From NCBI GenBank assembly GCA_046542355.1, contig JBKHBN010000006.1, positions 1-64,000 of the forward strand: a DNA stretch of 64,000 bases. The letters are read 5' to 3'. Made by a program: the position numbers and the translations under genes. The notes beneath the pieces were generated by a model. The model saw only the letters and a program-made list of their open reading frames with translations. It had not been told where the DNA came from and made no database searches. The stretch comes from UBA1672 sp046542355. GTDB taxonomy: Bacteria; Pseudomonadota; Alphaproteobacteria; Micavibrionales; Micavibrionaceae. The number at the start of each line of letters is the position of its first letter. Positions within the stretch are counted from its first letter, which is position 1. This document shows, in pieces, positions 1-8,630 of this stretch.

Positions 1-1
1 C

Positions 2-274
2 AAACTAAACATCGCTCTTTCAAAAATTAATAAACTCTCTGAAGAGCCTTCAGGACTTCAGATTATAAAGGAGGCCATATATAACGACTTTACCCTTCAA
101 GAGATGGAAAACGGCTCAGTTCAAGTTCTAAGAGAAGCAAAAGTAATAATACCTGCTAAGCCCGAGCTCAGGAAAATAGCCAAAGCGCTAAACATCAATA
201 CTCTCAACCAGAATGGCGTTGAAATGAATACTCGCCAAATGGGGACGATAATTATCAGGGCTCTAGACTATTAA
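2..274 (+). CDS. 3' fragment of an unknown protein, cut by the window edge
   Basis: An open frame enters from the left edge and runs 90 codons to a TAA at 272-274. I do not recognise the product; the tail is helical and charged, with Lys, Asn and Ile enriched. The last five codons (reading R-A-L-D-Y) lie inside the terminal inverted repeat of the adjacent insertion sequence, which begins at 259. The visible C-terminus may therefore be supplied by the element, so that the original gene was truncated by the insertion. A natural stop at this point is the alternative. The 5' end lies outside the window. Confidence 0.5.
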   Translation, partial: KLNIALSKINKLSEEPSGLQIIKEAIYNDFTLQEMENGSVQVLREAKVIIPAKPELRKIAKALNINTLNQNGVEMNTRQMGTIIIRALDY

Positions 275-330
275 TTTTCTGATTTCCTGATACAAGGCGC
301 CAAAATCTTTATTCCATTGCCACTCACATT

Positions 331-360
331 CTTTAAGGTGGAGGTCTTTAAGGTGGAGGT
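331..360. repeat. 15-bp tandem duplication inside the transposase
   Basis: The unit ctttaaggtggaggt occurs at 331-345 and again at 346-360. It adds five residues in frame, so the protein reads HLKDLHLKE where relatives would be expected to have one copy. Confidence 0.85.
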
Positions 361-492
361 GAAAGTTTTTCTTCGTCCCGTTGAACTTTGCAAGCCTGCG
401 TTTGGTGAATAACCAGAAGCTCTCAATGCCATTGATATGGACGCCGTTTCTGACATGTTTTGTGCTGTCACCGATCTTCTTTTTGATACGCA

Positions 493-512
493 AATGCTTA
501 TCAATGCTTATC
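493..512. repeat. 10-bp tandem duplication that shifts the transposase frame
   Basis: The unit aatgcttatc occurs at 493-502 and 503-512 with no spacer. Ten bases are not a multiple of three, which explains the frame change in the transposase. Confidence 0.85.
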
Positions 513-1052
513 AAAGCCAACATCGACAAGTCCGTTATAGCCTCTCCATCCATCGCTGATGACAACGCTTTCCAAAGCAACCTGGCCGCTGATAACGCGC
601 TGTAGCGTTCGCCTTGCGGTATCTGGAATGATTTCGGTATACACCCGGCCGCCACGCTCAAAGATCCCGAAAACCGACTGCTTGGTTGCACCGCGCCCAC
701 GCTTCAGTTTTTGGGTGCTTCCGCGTGGACGCGTGGCACCGAAGTGACTTTCATCAACTTCAACCGTGCCTGTGAAAGCTGCTTTTTGCGCCTCCTGGTA
801 AACAAAAATAGCCTGCCGAAAAGCGCTGTAGTAGCGGTTGATCGTATTGCGATTTATATCCAGCATTTGTGCCGCTTGCGTCGCTGTTAAATCACTGCAA
901 AAAGCCCGCATTATTTTTTCTTGCCTGTAACGGCTTAAACCATTCTTCTTATTCATCTTTCTAAACTAACAATCCTATATTGCTAGTCTAGAGCCAAAAG
1001 AAAAAGGAGCAAGTATGCCCTGCTCCTCTATATTTGTATAATTGCGTATCTT

Positions 1053-1754
1053 CTACCGATTGCTTGTCAATTGCAAAATGTGCATAAACATCGCAACAAA
1101 GCTTATGTATAGGTTAAGCGCTGCCGACCACGCCAAGCGGCTGTTTATTTCCTCACCATGCGCTGCATTATACATGTTTTTCATGTCCTGCGTCTGCCAT
1201 GCGGTCAGTCCTGCGAATACCAGCACGCTAAAGGCGCTGATGGCTATTTCCACGCCGTGGGAATACTCCACAAATATGCCTGTGATTCCTACAAGAATTA
1301 GTCCCCATATTGCCATCACAGCAAAGGTAGCTAACGGTCTTAGATCTTTCTTTGTGGTATAGCCAAATATGCTCACCGCTGCGAACATTGCAGAGGTTAT
1401 GAACAAGGCGCGCGCTATATCAGCTTGTGCAAACGCCAGCGCAATGGTTGAAAAGCTGATCCCGTAGAGCACGCTAATGCCACCAAAGGCAAGCATAAGC
1501 TTTTGTGATGACATTTTTGCCGGATTAAACGCAAAAAATACGATTGCCAAAGGCGCAAACATAACAATATATGCTTGTGGCCCGCCCAAAAAGAGCTGTC
1601 TTAGAACTTCTGAGCTTCCTACGACCCATGCCGTAAGGGCGGTAATAAGAACGCCTGCTGTCATGCGGTTATAAACGCTCAGCATATGATTGCGTAATCC
1701 CGCATCATACTGGGTTGCACGCGAATCGGGGCGTGAATAACGATCTGTTTGCAT
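1053..1754 (-). CDS. Bax inhibitor-1 / YccA family membrane protein
   Basis: A 233-residue protein with about seven hydrophobic helices and the family hallmarks LSVYNRMTAGVLITA near residue 25 and a C-terminal LNLYISFVAMFMHILQL. The family (TMBIM/UPF0005, E. coli YccA/YbhL) comprises inner-membrane proteins that form pH-sensitive calcium leak channels or modulate FtsH. The length is typical. The start at 1754 is supported by AGGAGA seven bases upstream. It sits next to an M48 protease and lemA on the same strand, which suggests a membrane quality-control neighbourhood, though about 190 bp separate it from the protease gene. No defects seen. Confidence 0.9.
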   Translation of the reverse strand: MQTDRYSRPDSRATQYDAGLRNHMLSVYNRMTAGVLITALTAWVVGSSEVLRQLFLGGPQAYIVMFAPLAIVFFAFNPAKMSSQKLMLAFGGISVLYGISFSTIALAFAQADIARALFITSAMFAAVSIFGYTTKKDLRPLATFAVMAIWGLILVGITGIFVEYSHGVEIAISAFSVLVFAGLTAWQTQDMKNMYNAAHGEEINSRLAWSAALNLYISFVAMFMHILQLTSNR

Positions 1755-1943
1755 TGTTCTTTTCTCCTAAATTCCTTAAAAAACTACATTTGTTTGTTGT
1801 TTATACCTGCTTTATATTCGAAGTTAAAGACTTCTCTTTAGCACAAGCGGGTATTATATAACGTTTTGCCTAAATATTCGGATTTTCTTATCGGAACGTT
1901 ACATTTCATACATAATTATAAGTGATGCGCCATGCTGTGCTTT

Positions 1944-3044
1944 TTATTTTCTTCGAGCACGCGTCAGCCACGGATTTTCCCGGCTATTGCTTGTTTTAGA
2001 TTGTTGTGTGGAACCATCTCTTCTGGAGACAGGCGGCAGGCTCATAACATCTGGAGCAGGCGTATTGGTAACTTCGGATATTGCTTTAATGCGCTTTTCT
2101 ATAGGGGGGTGCGTTGCGAATAGCCCTAAAAACGGCTTGCTGTTTTCGATACACATAACTGCGATATCATCAGTTCCGCCGGGGATACGCTCGCGTCCAG
2201 CTATACGCATCAGGGCGCGCATCATCGCCTCCGGGTTCTTCGTCAGCTCAATTGCACCGGCGTCTGCCATATATTCGCGCCGGCGGGACAAGGCAAAGCG
2301 CATGAGAAGGCTGGCCATATAGCCAAGCCAGAGCACAAATGCGATAACCATAATGGCGATTATAATGCCGCCACTATTACGGTCTCTGCGCCTTCCAGAG
2401 AAAAACAATCCGTATCGAATATTACTCCATGCCAGTTGAGCAAGAAAACCAAACAATCCTGTAAAAATGACCGTGACGATCAACAAGCGTACATCCCGAT
2501 TTAGGATATGAGATAATTCATGCGCCAATACAGCCTCAAGCTCATCTTTGGCCAGCGAATTAATCAGCCCGCGCGTTAGCGTAATTGTGTATGTAGAATC
2601 GTTAATTCCGCTGGCAAAGGCATTGCGGGCGTGGGTTTCTATGATTTCGAGCCTTGGCGTTTTTATACCTCGCGAGATACATAGATTTTCCAGCATATTA
2701 TAGAGTTCGGGTTCATCCTTGCGCGTTACCGGATGAGAGCGTGATAATTTACGGATCATGCCGGTGTGAAAATACCAAGAGATGAGGAACCAGATGGCTA
2801 CGCCCGTTATGATAAGGGGAGCATACTCAATAGTCAGCGTGCTTGCGTAGCTGGCGGCTGTCGACATATTCATGCTTGCGCCTGCGGCTTGCGGGTAAGA
2901 CGTGCTTGACGTCATTGTTATTCCCAGCGCCCAGCATATCAGCCAGAACATGGCCGTTAGCAAAAGCGGGTAAGAGGCGAGCAGCATGACTGAGCGCCTG
3001 TTATTGCGCCAGATGTGGCTTTTTAATCCAACGCCCTGGGCCAT
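1944..3044 (-). CDS. M48 family membrane zinc metalloprotease (HtpX-like)
   Basis: A 366-residue protein with two N-terminal membrane helices (about residues 18-40 and 75-95), the zinc-binding motif AHELSHILNRD (HExxH, about residue 175), two more helices after it, and a downstream Glu in SRRREYMADAGAIEL as third ligand. This is the HtpX/Ste24 arrangement, with the active site facing the cytosol. It probably degrades damaged membrane proteins. The tail is polar and Ser/Arg-rich. lemA lies 31 bp upstream on the same strand, a common pairing of LemA with M48 proteases, so the two are likely co-transcribed. I do not assign htpX itself because the gene is longer than the E. coli protein. Confidence 0.9.
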   Translation of the reverse strand: MAQGVGLKSHIWRNNRRSVMLLASYPLLLTAMFWLICWALGITMTSSTSYPQAAGASMNMSTAASYASTLTIEYAPLIITGVAIWFLISWYFHTGMIRKLSRSHPVTRKDEPELYNMLENLCISRGIKTPRLEIIETHARNAFASGINDSTYTITLTRGLINSLAKDELEAVLAHELSHILNRDVRLLIVTVIFTGLFGFLAQLAWSNIRYGLFFSGRRRDRNSGGIIIAIMVIAFVLWLGYMASLLMRFALSRRREYMADAGAIELTKNPEAMMRALMRIAGRERIPGGTDDIAVMCIENSKPFLGLFATHPPIEKRIKAISEVTNTPAPDVMSLPPVSRRDGSTQQSKTSNSRENPWLTRARRK

Positions 3045-3075
3045 TTTATTGATACCTACTCACATTTTCCGGTCA

Positions 3076-3639
3076 TTAAAACTCTACTTTTGGAGCTTGT
3101 TTTACCGCTTCGGCTTCAGCCAGTTCGAGCTCGAAAAACTCTTCCTTACCAAATCCAAAATTCTTTGCAATCAGCACTGCAGGGAATTGTTCAATGGCCG
3201 TATTATACTCGGCTGTCGCGTTGTTTAAAAAGCGGCGAGCGGCTGCGATTTTGTTTTCAATGTCAGAGAGTTCACGCATCAGAGTTTGAAAATTCTGATC
3301 TGCCTTTAGATCAGGGTAATTCTCGGCTACGGCAAGCAAGCCCATAAGCGCTCCGCCCAATACATTCTCAGCGGCCACGCGCTCCCCTGTCGCGCCCTTG
3401 GCAGCGCCGACCTGCGCCCGTGCCTGCGTTACATTTTCAAAAACGCTTTTTTCGTGCGCGGCATAGCCTTTCACTGTTTCCACAAGCTGTGGAACCAAAT
3501 TATAGCGTTGTTTTAACTGTACATCGATATCGGAAAATGCGTTGTTACGCGTTTGTCTGAGCGCCACAAGACGGTTGTAGAGCATGACAAGCGCGCCGAC
3601 GATAACAATAATAATAATAAGTATAGTCCACGATTCCAT
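3076..3639 (-). CDS. lemA: LemA family protein
   Basis: A 187-residue protein with one N-terminal membrane helix (residues 4-22) followed by a long helical domain with the LemA signatures NAFSDIDVQLKQRYNLVPQL and FQTLMRELSDIENKIAAARR. LemA proteins are anchored in the membrane by this helix; their biochemical role is not settled. The start is supported by AAAGGA upstream. The gene precedes the M48 protease and is probably in one operon with it. Confidence 0.92.
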   Translation of the reverse strand: MESWTILIIIIVIVGALVMLYNRLVALRQTRNNAFSDIDVQLKQRYNLVPQLVETVKGYAAHEKSVFENVTQARAQVGAAKGATGERVAAENVLGGALMGLLAVAENYPDLKADQNFQTLMRELSDIENKIAAARRFLNNATAEYNTAIEQFPAVLIAKNFGFGKEEFFELELAEAEAVKQAPKVEF

Positions 3640-3771
3640 AATTTAATCCTTTTCCTCTTATATAGGCTGGGCTATTTTAGAATGAAGAATCGTTTTTGTC
3701 TCTATTCTTTTTTAAGATTGAGCAAATGATTTTTTTGGGTTTCTTTAGTTAATTTCTTGTGTGTTGTGGCT

Positions 3772-5127
3772 ATGTCTTTATTTACTTCGACCGATTTTAT
3801 CAGCGCATGTTCAAGCGGGACAGACTGGCGCGATACGTCAAAGGCCGTTTTAGAGCAGCTTGACTCCGTTCGCACCGAAGATGACGGCTTTACTTTCGGC
3901 TTTATATACATATCGGATCATCTGGCTGATGATACCAGCAGTATTTATAATCTTTTCAAGTCAGTCACCAAGATAGATCACTGGATCGGCTCTGTGGGTA
4001 TGGGCGTGATCGGTGCGCAAGAACGTCTGGTCGATCAACCTGCTATATCCGTTATGATCGGGCGCTTTTCCGAAGAATCTTTTTGCGTATTTCCCAAGGG
4101 CAGCGCCGGTATAGGCGGGGATATTACGCTGCAAGATACGCCTGCCGCCTCAGATGCGCCCGGGGGTGATTATTCTGATGCACCGGACATTCCAAATGTT
4201 CTTGAAGAAAATCTTGAAATGCAAGGGCCGCGCTACCTGTCTCATGACGTTGTGCAGCAATGGTTGATTGAGCATACACCGATGCTGAGCGTTGTTCATA
4301 TTGATCCGCTTTCTCCATTTAGCCCACAAGAGAGCCTTGCCGATCTGGAGCAAAGCACAAACAGCTTTTTTGTTGGCGGATTAACCTCTTCACGGAATCA
4401 CCATTACCAGATTGCTAACGGGCTGCATAATAATGCGCTGTGCGGTGCGTTCTTTGATGAAGCTATTCCCGTTGCTACAACCTTATCGCAGGGCTGTAAG
4501 CCTTTTGAGGGACACCACACCATCACCAAGGTTGATGGAAATGTTATTTTAGAACTTGACGAGCAGCGCGCACTGGATGTCTTGCAAGACAGTCTGCGCG
4601 CTCTTGCCTGCCGTAAACTTGGCAAAGAGACTACCGATTTTGAGGGGTCTTTCGAAGAAATCAAATCAAGCGAACAAATCCCCAGTGAATTTAAAAGCCT
4701 GTTTCGCGGGCAGGTGCATGTCGCTCTACCCCTAAGTCAATCCGATCAAAATGATTTTGTCGTGCGCAATATTGCCAATATTGACGCCGATGAAGGATCG
4801 ATCACACTCGTTGATACGGTAGAGCCAGGGCAGCGCATATTTTTTGTTGAGCGCGATGACGAGAATACTTTTAGCGATTTATCGAAAGACCTGATTGCCC
4901 TGCGCAACCGCGTTATGGCCGAGCGGGGATCTTTCGAGCCAAAGGGCGCTTTATATTTTTCCTGTATTGCCCGCGGATTTTCCGACCAGGATTCGCAATC
5001 TTCCAAGGAAATTCAGCTTATTCACGATATTATAGGCGATATTCCCTTATGTGGTTTTTATGCCGGCGGGGAAATAAACAATGCCCGCTTTTACAGCTAT
5101 GCCGGTGTTGTTGTGCTGTTTTTTTGA
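3772..5127 (+). CDS. FIST domain protein (FIST_N + FIST_C)
   Basis: A cytoplasmic protein of about 451 residues without signal peptide or membrane helix. The N-terminal half resembles FIST_N and the C-terminal half (GALYFSCIARG, then DIPLCGFYAGGEI near the end) matches FIST_C. FIST domains are predicted small-ligand sensors, often linked to signal transduction; here no kinase or cyclase is fused, so the output partner is unknown. I chose the ATG at 3772 rather than a TTG at 3757. No strong ribosome site is visible for either. The gene stands alone, divergent from lemA. Confidence 0.8.
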   Translation: MSLFTSTDFISACSSGTDWRDTSKAVLEQLDSVRTEDDGFTFGFIYISDHLADDTSSIYNLFKSVTKIDHWIGSVGMGVIGAQERLVDQPAISVMIGRFSEESFCVFPKGSAGIGGDITLQDTPAASDAPGGDYSDAPDIPNVLEENLEMQGPRYLSHDVVQQWLIEHTPMLSVVHIDPLSPFSPQESLADLEQSTNSFFVGGLTSSRNHHYQIANGLHNNALCGAFFDEAIPVATTLSQGCKPFEGHHTITKVDGNVILELDEQRALDVLQDSLRALACRKLGKETTDFEGSFEEIKSSEQIPSEFKSLFRGQVHVALPLSQSDQNDFVVRNIANIDADEGSITLVDTVEPGQRIFFVERDDENTFSDLSKDLIALRNRVMAERGSFEPKGALYFSCIARGFSDQDSQSSKEIQLIHDIIGDIPLCGFYAGGEINNARFYSYAGVVVLFF

Positions 5128-5278
5128 CTCTTTAATTCTATTAATTTTCACTTTTAGATCTACACTTATTAATTCCTTAAAAATTATTGTGCTTGCACCG
5201 TAATGTCGTTATGTTTGGGCAATCGTGATATAACGCTTGATTAAATACAGTTATCAATGAAAATCGAGGCTAATAATT

Positions 5279-6157
5279 ATGAAATACAGCTTTTTAAAGA
5301 AAACTACTTATCTGTGCGCCGGAATTGTCGTTTTGTCTTTTCTGGGTGGTGCTGCGTATGCTCAAAGTAGTGACACCTTGCTGCCCAGAATGCCTGACCC
5401 GCTGCAAAATCTGGCTAATGAAGGAGCGCAAATCCGTTTTATCGGCAAGGATCACGGCGTTGATGGCTGGATTGCTATTAAAGGCGGTCAAGAACAGTAT
5501 TTTTATGTATTGCCTAACGGGAGCTTTCTCACTGGCATTTTATTTGATCCCAAAGGCAAGATGGTAACTGTCGATCAAGTCAGGCGTCTGCGTGAGGACA
5601 ATGGTGAACTGCTTGATACTCTAACCGCTGACCCGATGCCGTCCGCTCCTGAGAGCGTGGCTGATGCCGGCAAGGCCGACAGGTACGAATTCAAGACCCC
5701 GTCCGAGCAGCTTTACTTCGATATCGAGAATAGTAACTGGCTTCCTGTGGGACAGGCCGGAACACCCTTGTTATACAGCTTTATTGACCCGCAATGTGGT
5801 CATTGCCATAAAATGATGGAAGATTTAAGACCCCACATAGAAGCCGGCAAGGTTCAGGTTCGTATGCTCCCTGTTGGATTTCGTAATGAAACGCAGGCGC
5901 AAGCCGCATATTTACTGGCGGCGCCATCCCCTGTTTCCCTGTTCTGGCGTCATCTCGATGGTGATGAAAGTGCGATACCGGCTTCTCCCGATATAAGCAA
6001 GCAGGGCGTTCAGCGTAATCTGGCCATTATGCAATCATGGAAACTCGATGCGACACCACTGATTGTTTATCGTGGTATAGACGATCAGGTGAAGATAATT
6101 CGCGGTGTTCCAAAAGATTTGCAAGCATTGATTAATGATCTTGGGACTCGTACTTAA
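5279..6157 (+). CDS. DsbC/DsbG-like periplasmic thiol-disulfide protein
   Basis: A 292-residue protein with a signal peptide (hydrophobic stretch about 13-28, cleavage near AYAQS) and a C-terminal thioredoxin-fold domain starting around residue 160, with the active site CGHC in FIDPQCGHCHKMM. A cis-Pro is likely in DATPLIVY. The N-terminal region corresponds to a DsbC/DsbG-type dimerisation part. It probably makes or corrects disulfide bonds in the periplasm. It precedes the type IVB secretion genes, and similar proteins (TrbB/DsbC-like) accompany conjugation systems. A plausible substrate set is the Cys-conserved paralogue family at 13.4-21.6 kb; that link is inference. Confidence 0.85.
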   Translation: MKYSFLKKTTYLCAGIVVLSFLGGAAYAQSSDTLLPRMPDPLQNLANEGAQIRFIGKDHGVDGWIAIKGGQEQYFYVLPNGSFLTGILFDPKGKMVTVDQVRRLREDNGELLDTLTADPMPSAPESVADAGKADRYEFKTPSEQLYFDIENSNWLPVGQAGTPLLYSFIDPQCGHCHKMMEDLRPHIEAGKVQVRMLPVGFRNETQAQAAYLLAAPSPVSLFWRHLDGDESAIPASPDISKQGVQRNLAIMQSWKLDATPLIVYRGIDDQVKIIRGVPKDLQALINDLGTRT

Positions 6158-6208
6158 TAAAGCTCTTTAGATCTGTAATTTGAGTATGATTGAGGTGAAT
6201 ATACACAT

Positions 6209-7393
6209 ATGAAGCGCGCTGAACTTCTTACCGTTATAATGCATGATATCGGGTTGCCTGTTATTGAAGGCATTATTCAGGTCGCGCTTGATCGCTCTGA
6301 AGACAAAGTTGTTGAGGATGTCACACGATTATTGCGTCAGACGGTTGATCATGCGGATGATATTCGCGGTCTTCTGGATCTGGCAGAGGACGAAGAACAA
6401 GATGTTTCTATCAGACTCAATCTGGCAACATTGTCATGTCACGTGATCGCTGCTCATTACAAACGAACTGGCAATTTGCCTACGCAAGCCGAACTTAAAC
6501 GCACCGTGAGCTCTATTGACCGCTTGCTGGCCTTTTCGGAAAATTATATCCCTATGGGGCGTCTTGACGGTGTGTTTCCTGAGAATATTCGGGGCCTGTC
6601 TCCTCTATCGCGCGCCGTGGCCAATCTGGTTTATTTAAAATACTATGTGCCTCTTATTGATGCTGTGGCTGAGTTTTCCTTTGGGCAGAAAGAATCAAGA
6701 ATAATACAGGACGTTTCGGAACGACTGCGTGAAAAAGCGACTGAAATTACTCATGCTTTGATGGGAAAAAGTCTGGGCGTAGCGGAACAAAAATCCAGTG
6801 AAATGCTTATTTTGAGTAGCCTCGTCCCTCTTTATTGCGCATGCCATAATCAAGAGAAAAACCGGATTATGGCGCTGGATGAGGATGCCCGCACGAAGGA
6901 GACCAGCAAAGATCAAATCGAGAATATCTGGCTTTTATTTGACAAACGTCTAAGCATGATGAGCGTTCTGGCTAAGCATATTATGCCGGATCATTTTTCA
7001 GATGATGATATTGCCAAGATTGATAACCTTTTTACAGACGGTCTGGGACTGGTCGATGTTGACTCCACCACGGCACAAAAAGATCATAAAACCAGTGGCA
7101 GCGAGGATATGGAAGATAATAAGACCTCGCCTAAAAAGGACGCAGGGCGTATAAGCGGCGATGATCAAGCCGCAGACACCTCAGCACAGGCTCCTGTAAA
7201 TCCTATGGGCTTTTTTGCCGTACAAGAAGAGGAAGCCGAGGAGGTTATGCCTGTAAAATCCGAAGCGAGCGCAAGCATTTCCTCTGATGAGGGGCAAGAG
7301 GATGATACAACAGATGATGAAGGGGATGATGAAGGGGATGATAGCGGTTCCGGAGCAGATCATTCCAATCCCATGTCGTTTTTCAAAAAATGA
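6209..7393 (+). CDS. Unknown acidic helical protein with repeated NPM-FF motif
   Basis: A 394-residue protein that I do not recognise. The first 280 residues are predicted helical with no signal peptide or membrane segment. The last 110 are low-complexity and very acidic, with DDEGDDEGDD near the end. Two short copies of a motif occur, NPMGFF at about 333 and NPMSFF six residues before the end. It lies between the DsbC-like gene and a lytic transglycosylase, just upstream of dotDCB, so a role in the secretion system is likely from context. It could be a cytoplasmic accessory factor or a secreted substrate, since Dot/Icm substrates often have acidic C-terminal stretches. Confidence 0.6.
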   Translation: MKRAELLTVIMHDIGLPVIEGIIQVALDRSEDKVVEDVTRLLRQTVDHADDIRGLLDLAEDEEQDVSIRLNLATLSCHVIAAHYKRTGNLPTQAELKRTVSSIDRLLAFSENYIPMGRLDGVFPENIRGLSPLSRAVANLVYLKYYVPLIDAVAEFSFGQKESRIIQDVSERLREKATEITHALMGKSLGVAEQKSSEMLILSSLVPLYCACHNQEKNRIMALDEDARTKETSKDQIENIWLLFDKRLSMMSVLAKHIMPDHFSDDDIAKIDNLFTDGLGLVDVDSTTAQKDHKTSGSEDMEDNKTSPKKDAGRISGDDQAADTSAQAPVNPMGFFAVQEEEAEEVMPVKSEASASISSDEGQEDDTTDDEGDDEGDDSGSGADHSNPMSFFKK

Positions 7394-7447
7394 TGAGCGC
7401 TTTCTCTTTAAGAGAGCTACAGAGTCATTGATGAAGAGGTTCCAGAT

Positions 7448-7861
7448 ATGAGTGCCAAGACTGTTGCGGCATGTATTTTACTCGCTGCTCAAACACATGA
7501 TGTTCCGCCGGCTCTATTGATCGGTATTTACCGTGCAGAAGGGGGAGAAGCCGGTCTTGAGGTTGCAAACACGAACGGCAGTCATGATCTTGGGCTTATG
7601 CAGATTAACACACTATGGATTCCCGGGCTGGCCGAAAAATGGAAGGTCAGCGAAGAAAAGGCACATGAAATGGTTCGTGATGATGTATGTATTAACGTGG
7701 ATGTTGCGGCTTCGATATTGCGTCAGCACCTAAGCGAGACGCGCGATTTGGCAAGAGCACTGGAGTATTATCACTCACGCACGCCAGAGCTTAGAAAAAA
7801 ATATAAAGATCGTGTTTTGGATATTATGCGGCGTTACGGGCTGTTAAAAACAAAACGTTGA
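7448..7861 (+). CDS. Small SLT-family lytic transglycosylase
   Basis: A 137-residue protein with the SLT/IagB-type fold: the catalytic Glu is likely in YRAEGGEAG (about residue 31), followed by the family motif DLGLMQIN and a C-terminal ALEYYHSRTP that corresponds to the usual AYNAG-like segment. Such enzymes open peptidoglycan locally for secretion machines (VirB1, IagB). Only a weakly hydrophobic N-terminus is present (residues 6-14), so I see no convincing signal peptide; export may be by an unusual route or the true start may differ. It lies upstream of dotD and probably serves the type IVB system. Confidence 0.8.
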   Translation: MSAKTVAACILLAAQTHDVPPALLIGIYRAEGGEAGLEVANTNGSHDLGLMQINTLWIPGLAEKWKVSEEKAHEMVRDDVCINVDVAASILRQHLSETRDLARALEYYHSRTPELRKKYKDRVLDIMRRYGLLKTKR

Positions 7862-8076
7862 GTTGCTTAACCCCCTGCTCACAGGGACATTCAAACGCCT
7901 TAATGACCCCCAGGAGGCGCGTGTGTAGTATGGTTTCAAGGCTTGCCCAATAGCCGCTCCAAGGCCTCTATCTACGAGGACATTCACAATTCTTTGCTAT
8001 ATTTCTTGATTTATTTCATAATTTTGTCTAGTATTTCTGCAGACTAAGTTGTCTTTGTATTAGGGTTTTAATTATT

Positions 8077-8604
8077 ATGTTTCGTAGCTTTCTTTTCCTG
8101 CCACTGCTATGTGGTCTGTTGTTCCTTTCCGGTTGTTCCAACTTCGATAAAGTGCTCAATAAATCAAGAGCTTTCAGCGCCGGCAGTCCGCAGATTGTGG
8201 CTGCGCCGGATACTGTCTCAATGATGTTGGCAGAGTCAGCAGATCGCGCCTCTTCCGCTCTTGAAACATTGGCAGCCGTTGAGCAGGCGCGCACACCAGC
8301 AACGAGGATGTCTCCAGTTGGTAATGTTCCTCAGGAGCTGCGTCGTACGATTACTGTGAACTGGGTCGGGCCTATCGAGCCTATCACCAAAACCCTTTCG
8401 GATCGCGCCGGATACAGCTTTCTGGTTTTAGGCAACGAGCCGTCCATACCCGTTGTTGTTTCTGTGGATGCAGAAAACTCACGCGTCGTGGACGTATTAC
8501 GTGACATTGGCCTGCAGCTTGGAAAGCGCGGGGATGTAAAAGTTGATGCCGAGACGCGTATGGTGGAGATTTATTATGCTCCAAATGCTGGTGTTGGCGG
8601 TTAA
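8077..8604 (+). CDS. dotD: DotD-like outer-membrane lipoprotein of type IVB secretion
   Basis: A 175-residue lipoprotein: signal peptide ending in LLFLSGC, with the lipidated Cys at residue 20. The C-terminal half (about 90-170) has the DotD/secretin-N0-like fold signature, with ITVNWVGPIEPITKTLSDRAG and VVDVLRDIGLQLGKRG. DotD joins DotC in placing DotH in the outer membrane in Legionella. Length matches DotD/TraH. It is followed by dotC after 26 bp and dotB, the usual order. Confidence 0.88.
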   Translation: MFRSFLFLPLLCGLLFLSGCSNFDKVLNKSRAFSAGSPQIVAAPDTVSMMLAESADRASSALETLAAVEQARTPATRMSPVGNVPQELRRTITVNWVGPIEPITKTLSDRAGYSFLVLGNEPSIPVVVSVDAENSRVVDVLRDIGLQLGKRGDVKVDAETRMVEIYYAPNAGVGG

Positions 8605-8630
8605 GAGAAATTTAAGAGGTTTTTTAGTTC

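Larger units (their letters stand above)
263..956 (-). pseudogene. IS1595-family transposase, frameshifted
   Basis: The N-terminal frame (956 down to about 501) has a helix-turn-helix segment (TATQAAQMLDINRNTINRYY), the first catalytic Asp in VEVDESHFG and the second in SDGWRGY. The C-terminal third (HINGIESFW, FTKRRLAKFNG, typical of ISXO2-like transposases) is in another frame that overlaps at 501-515. The break is a tandem copy of a 10-bp unit (aatgcttatc, 493-502 and 503-512). Removing one copy would restore a single frame reading GFDKHLRIKKKIGDS. A second, in-frame 15-bp duplication at 331-360 adds five residues near the end. The start at 956 gives MNKKNGLSRYRQEK. Confidence 0.85.
259..995. 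mobile_element. IS1595/ISXO2-type insertion sequence, decayed
   Basis: A minus-strand transposase gene is bracketed by perfect 12-bp inverted repeats: GGCTCTAGACTA at 259-270 and its complement TAGTCTAGAGCC at 984-995. The element is about 737 bp, slightly short for this family. I could not see a clear 8-bp target duplication immediately outside the repeats, so the exact ends may differ by a few bases. Two internal tandem microduplications (331-360 and 493-512) show that the copy is no longer active by itself. Confidence 0.75.

Noticed and set aside
251..1003. 8-bp target duplication of the IS1595-type element
   Set aside because: The bases outside the 12-bp inverted repeats (attatcag and aaaagaaa) do not match.
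7862..8076. Small RNA or tRNA gene in the space before dotD
   Set aside because: GC-rich patches are present but I could not fold a cloverleaf or recognise a known RNA; no support.
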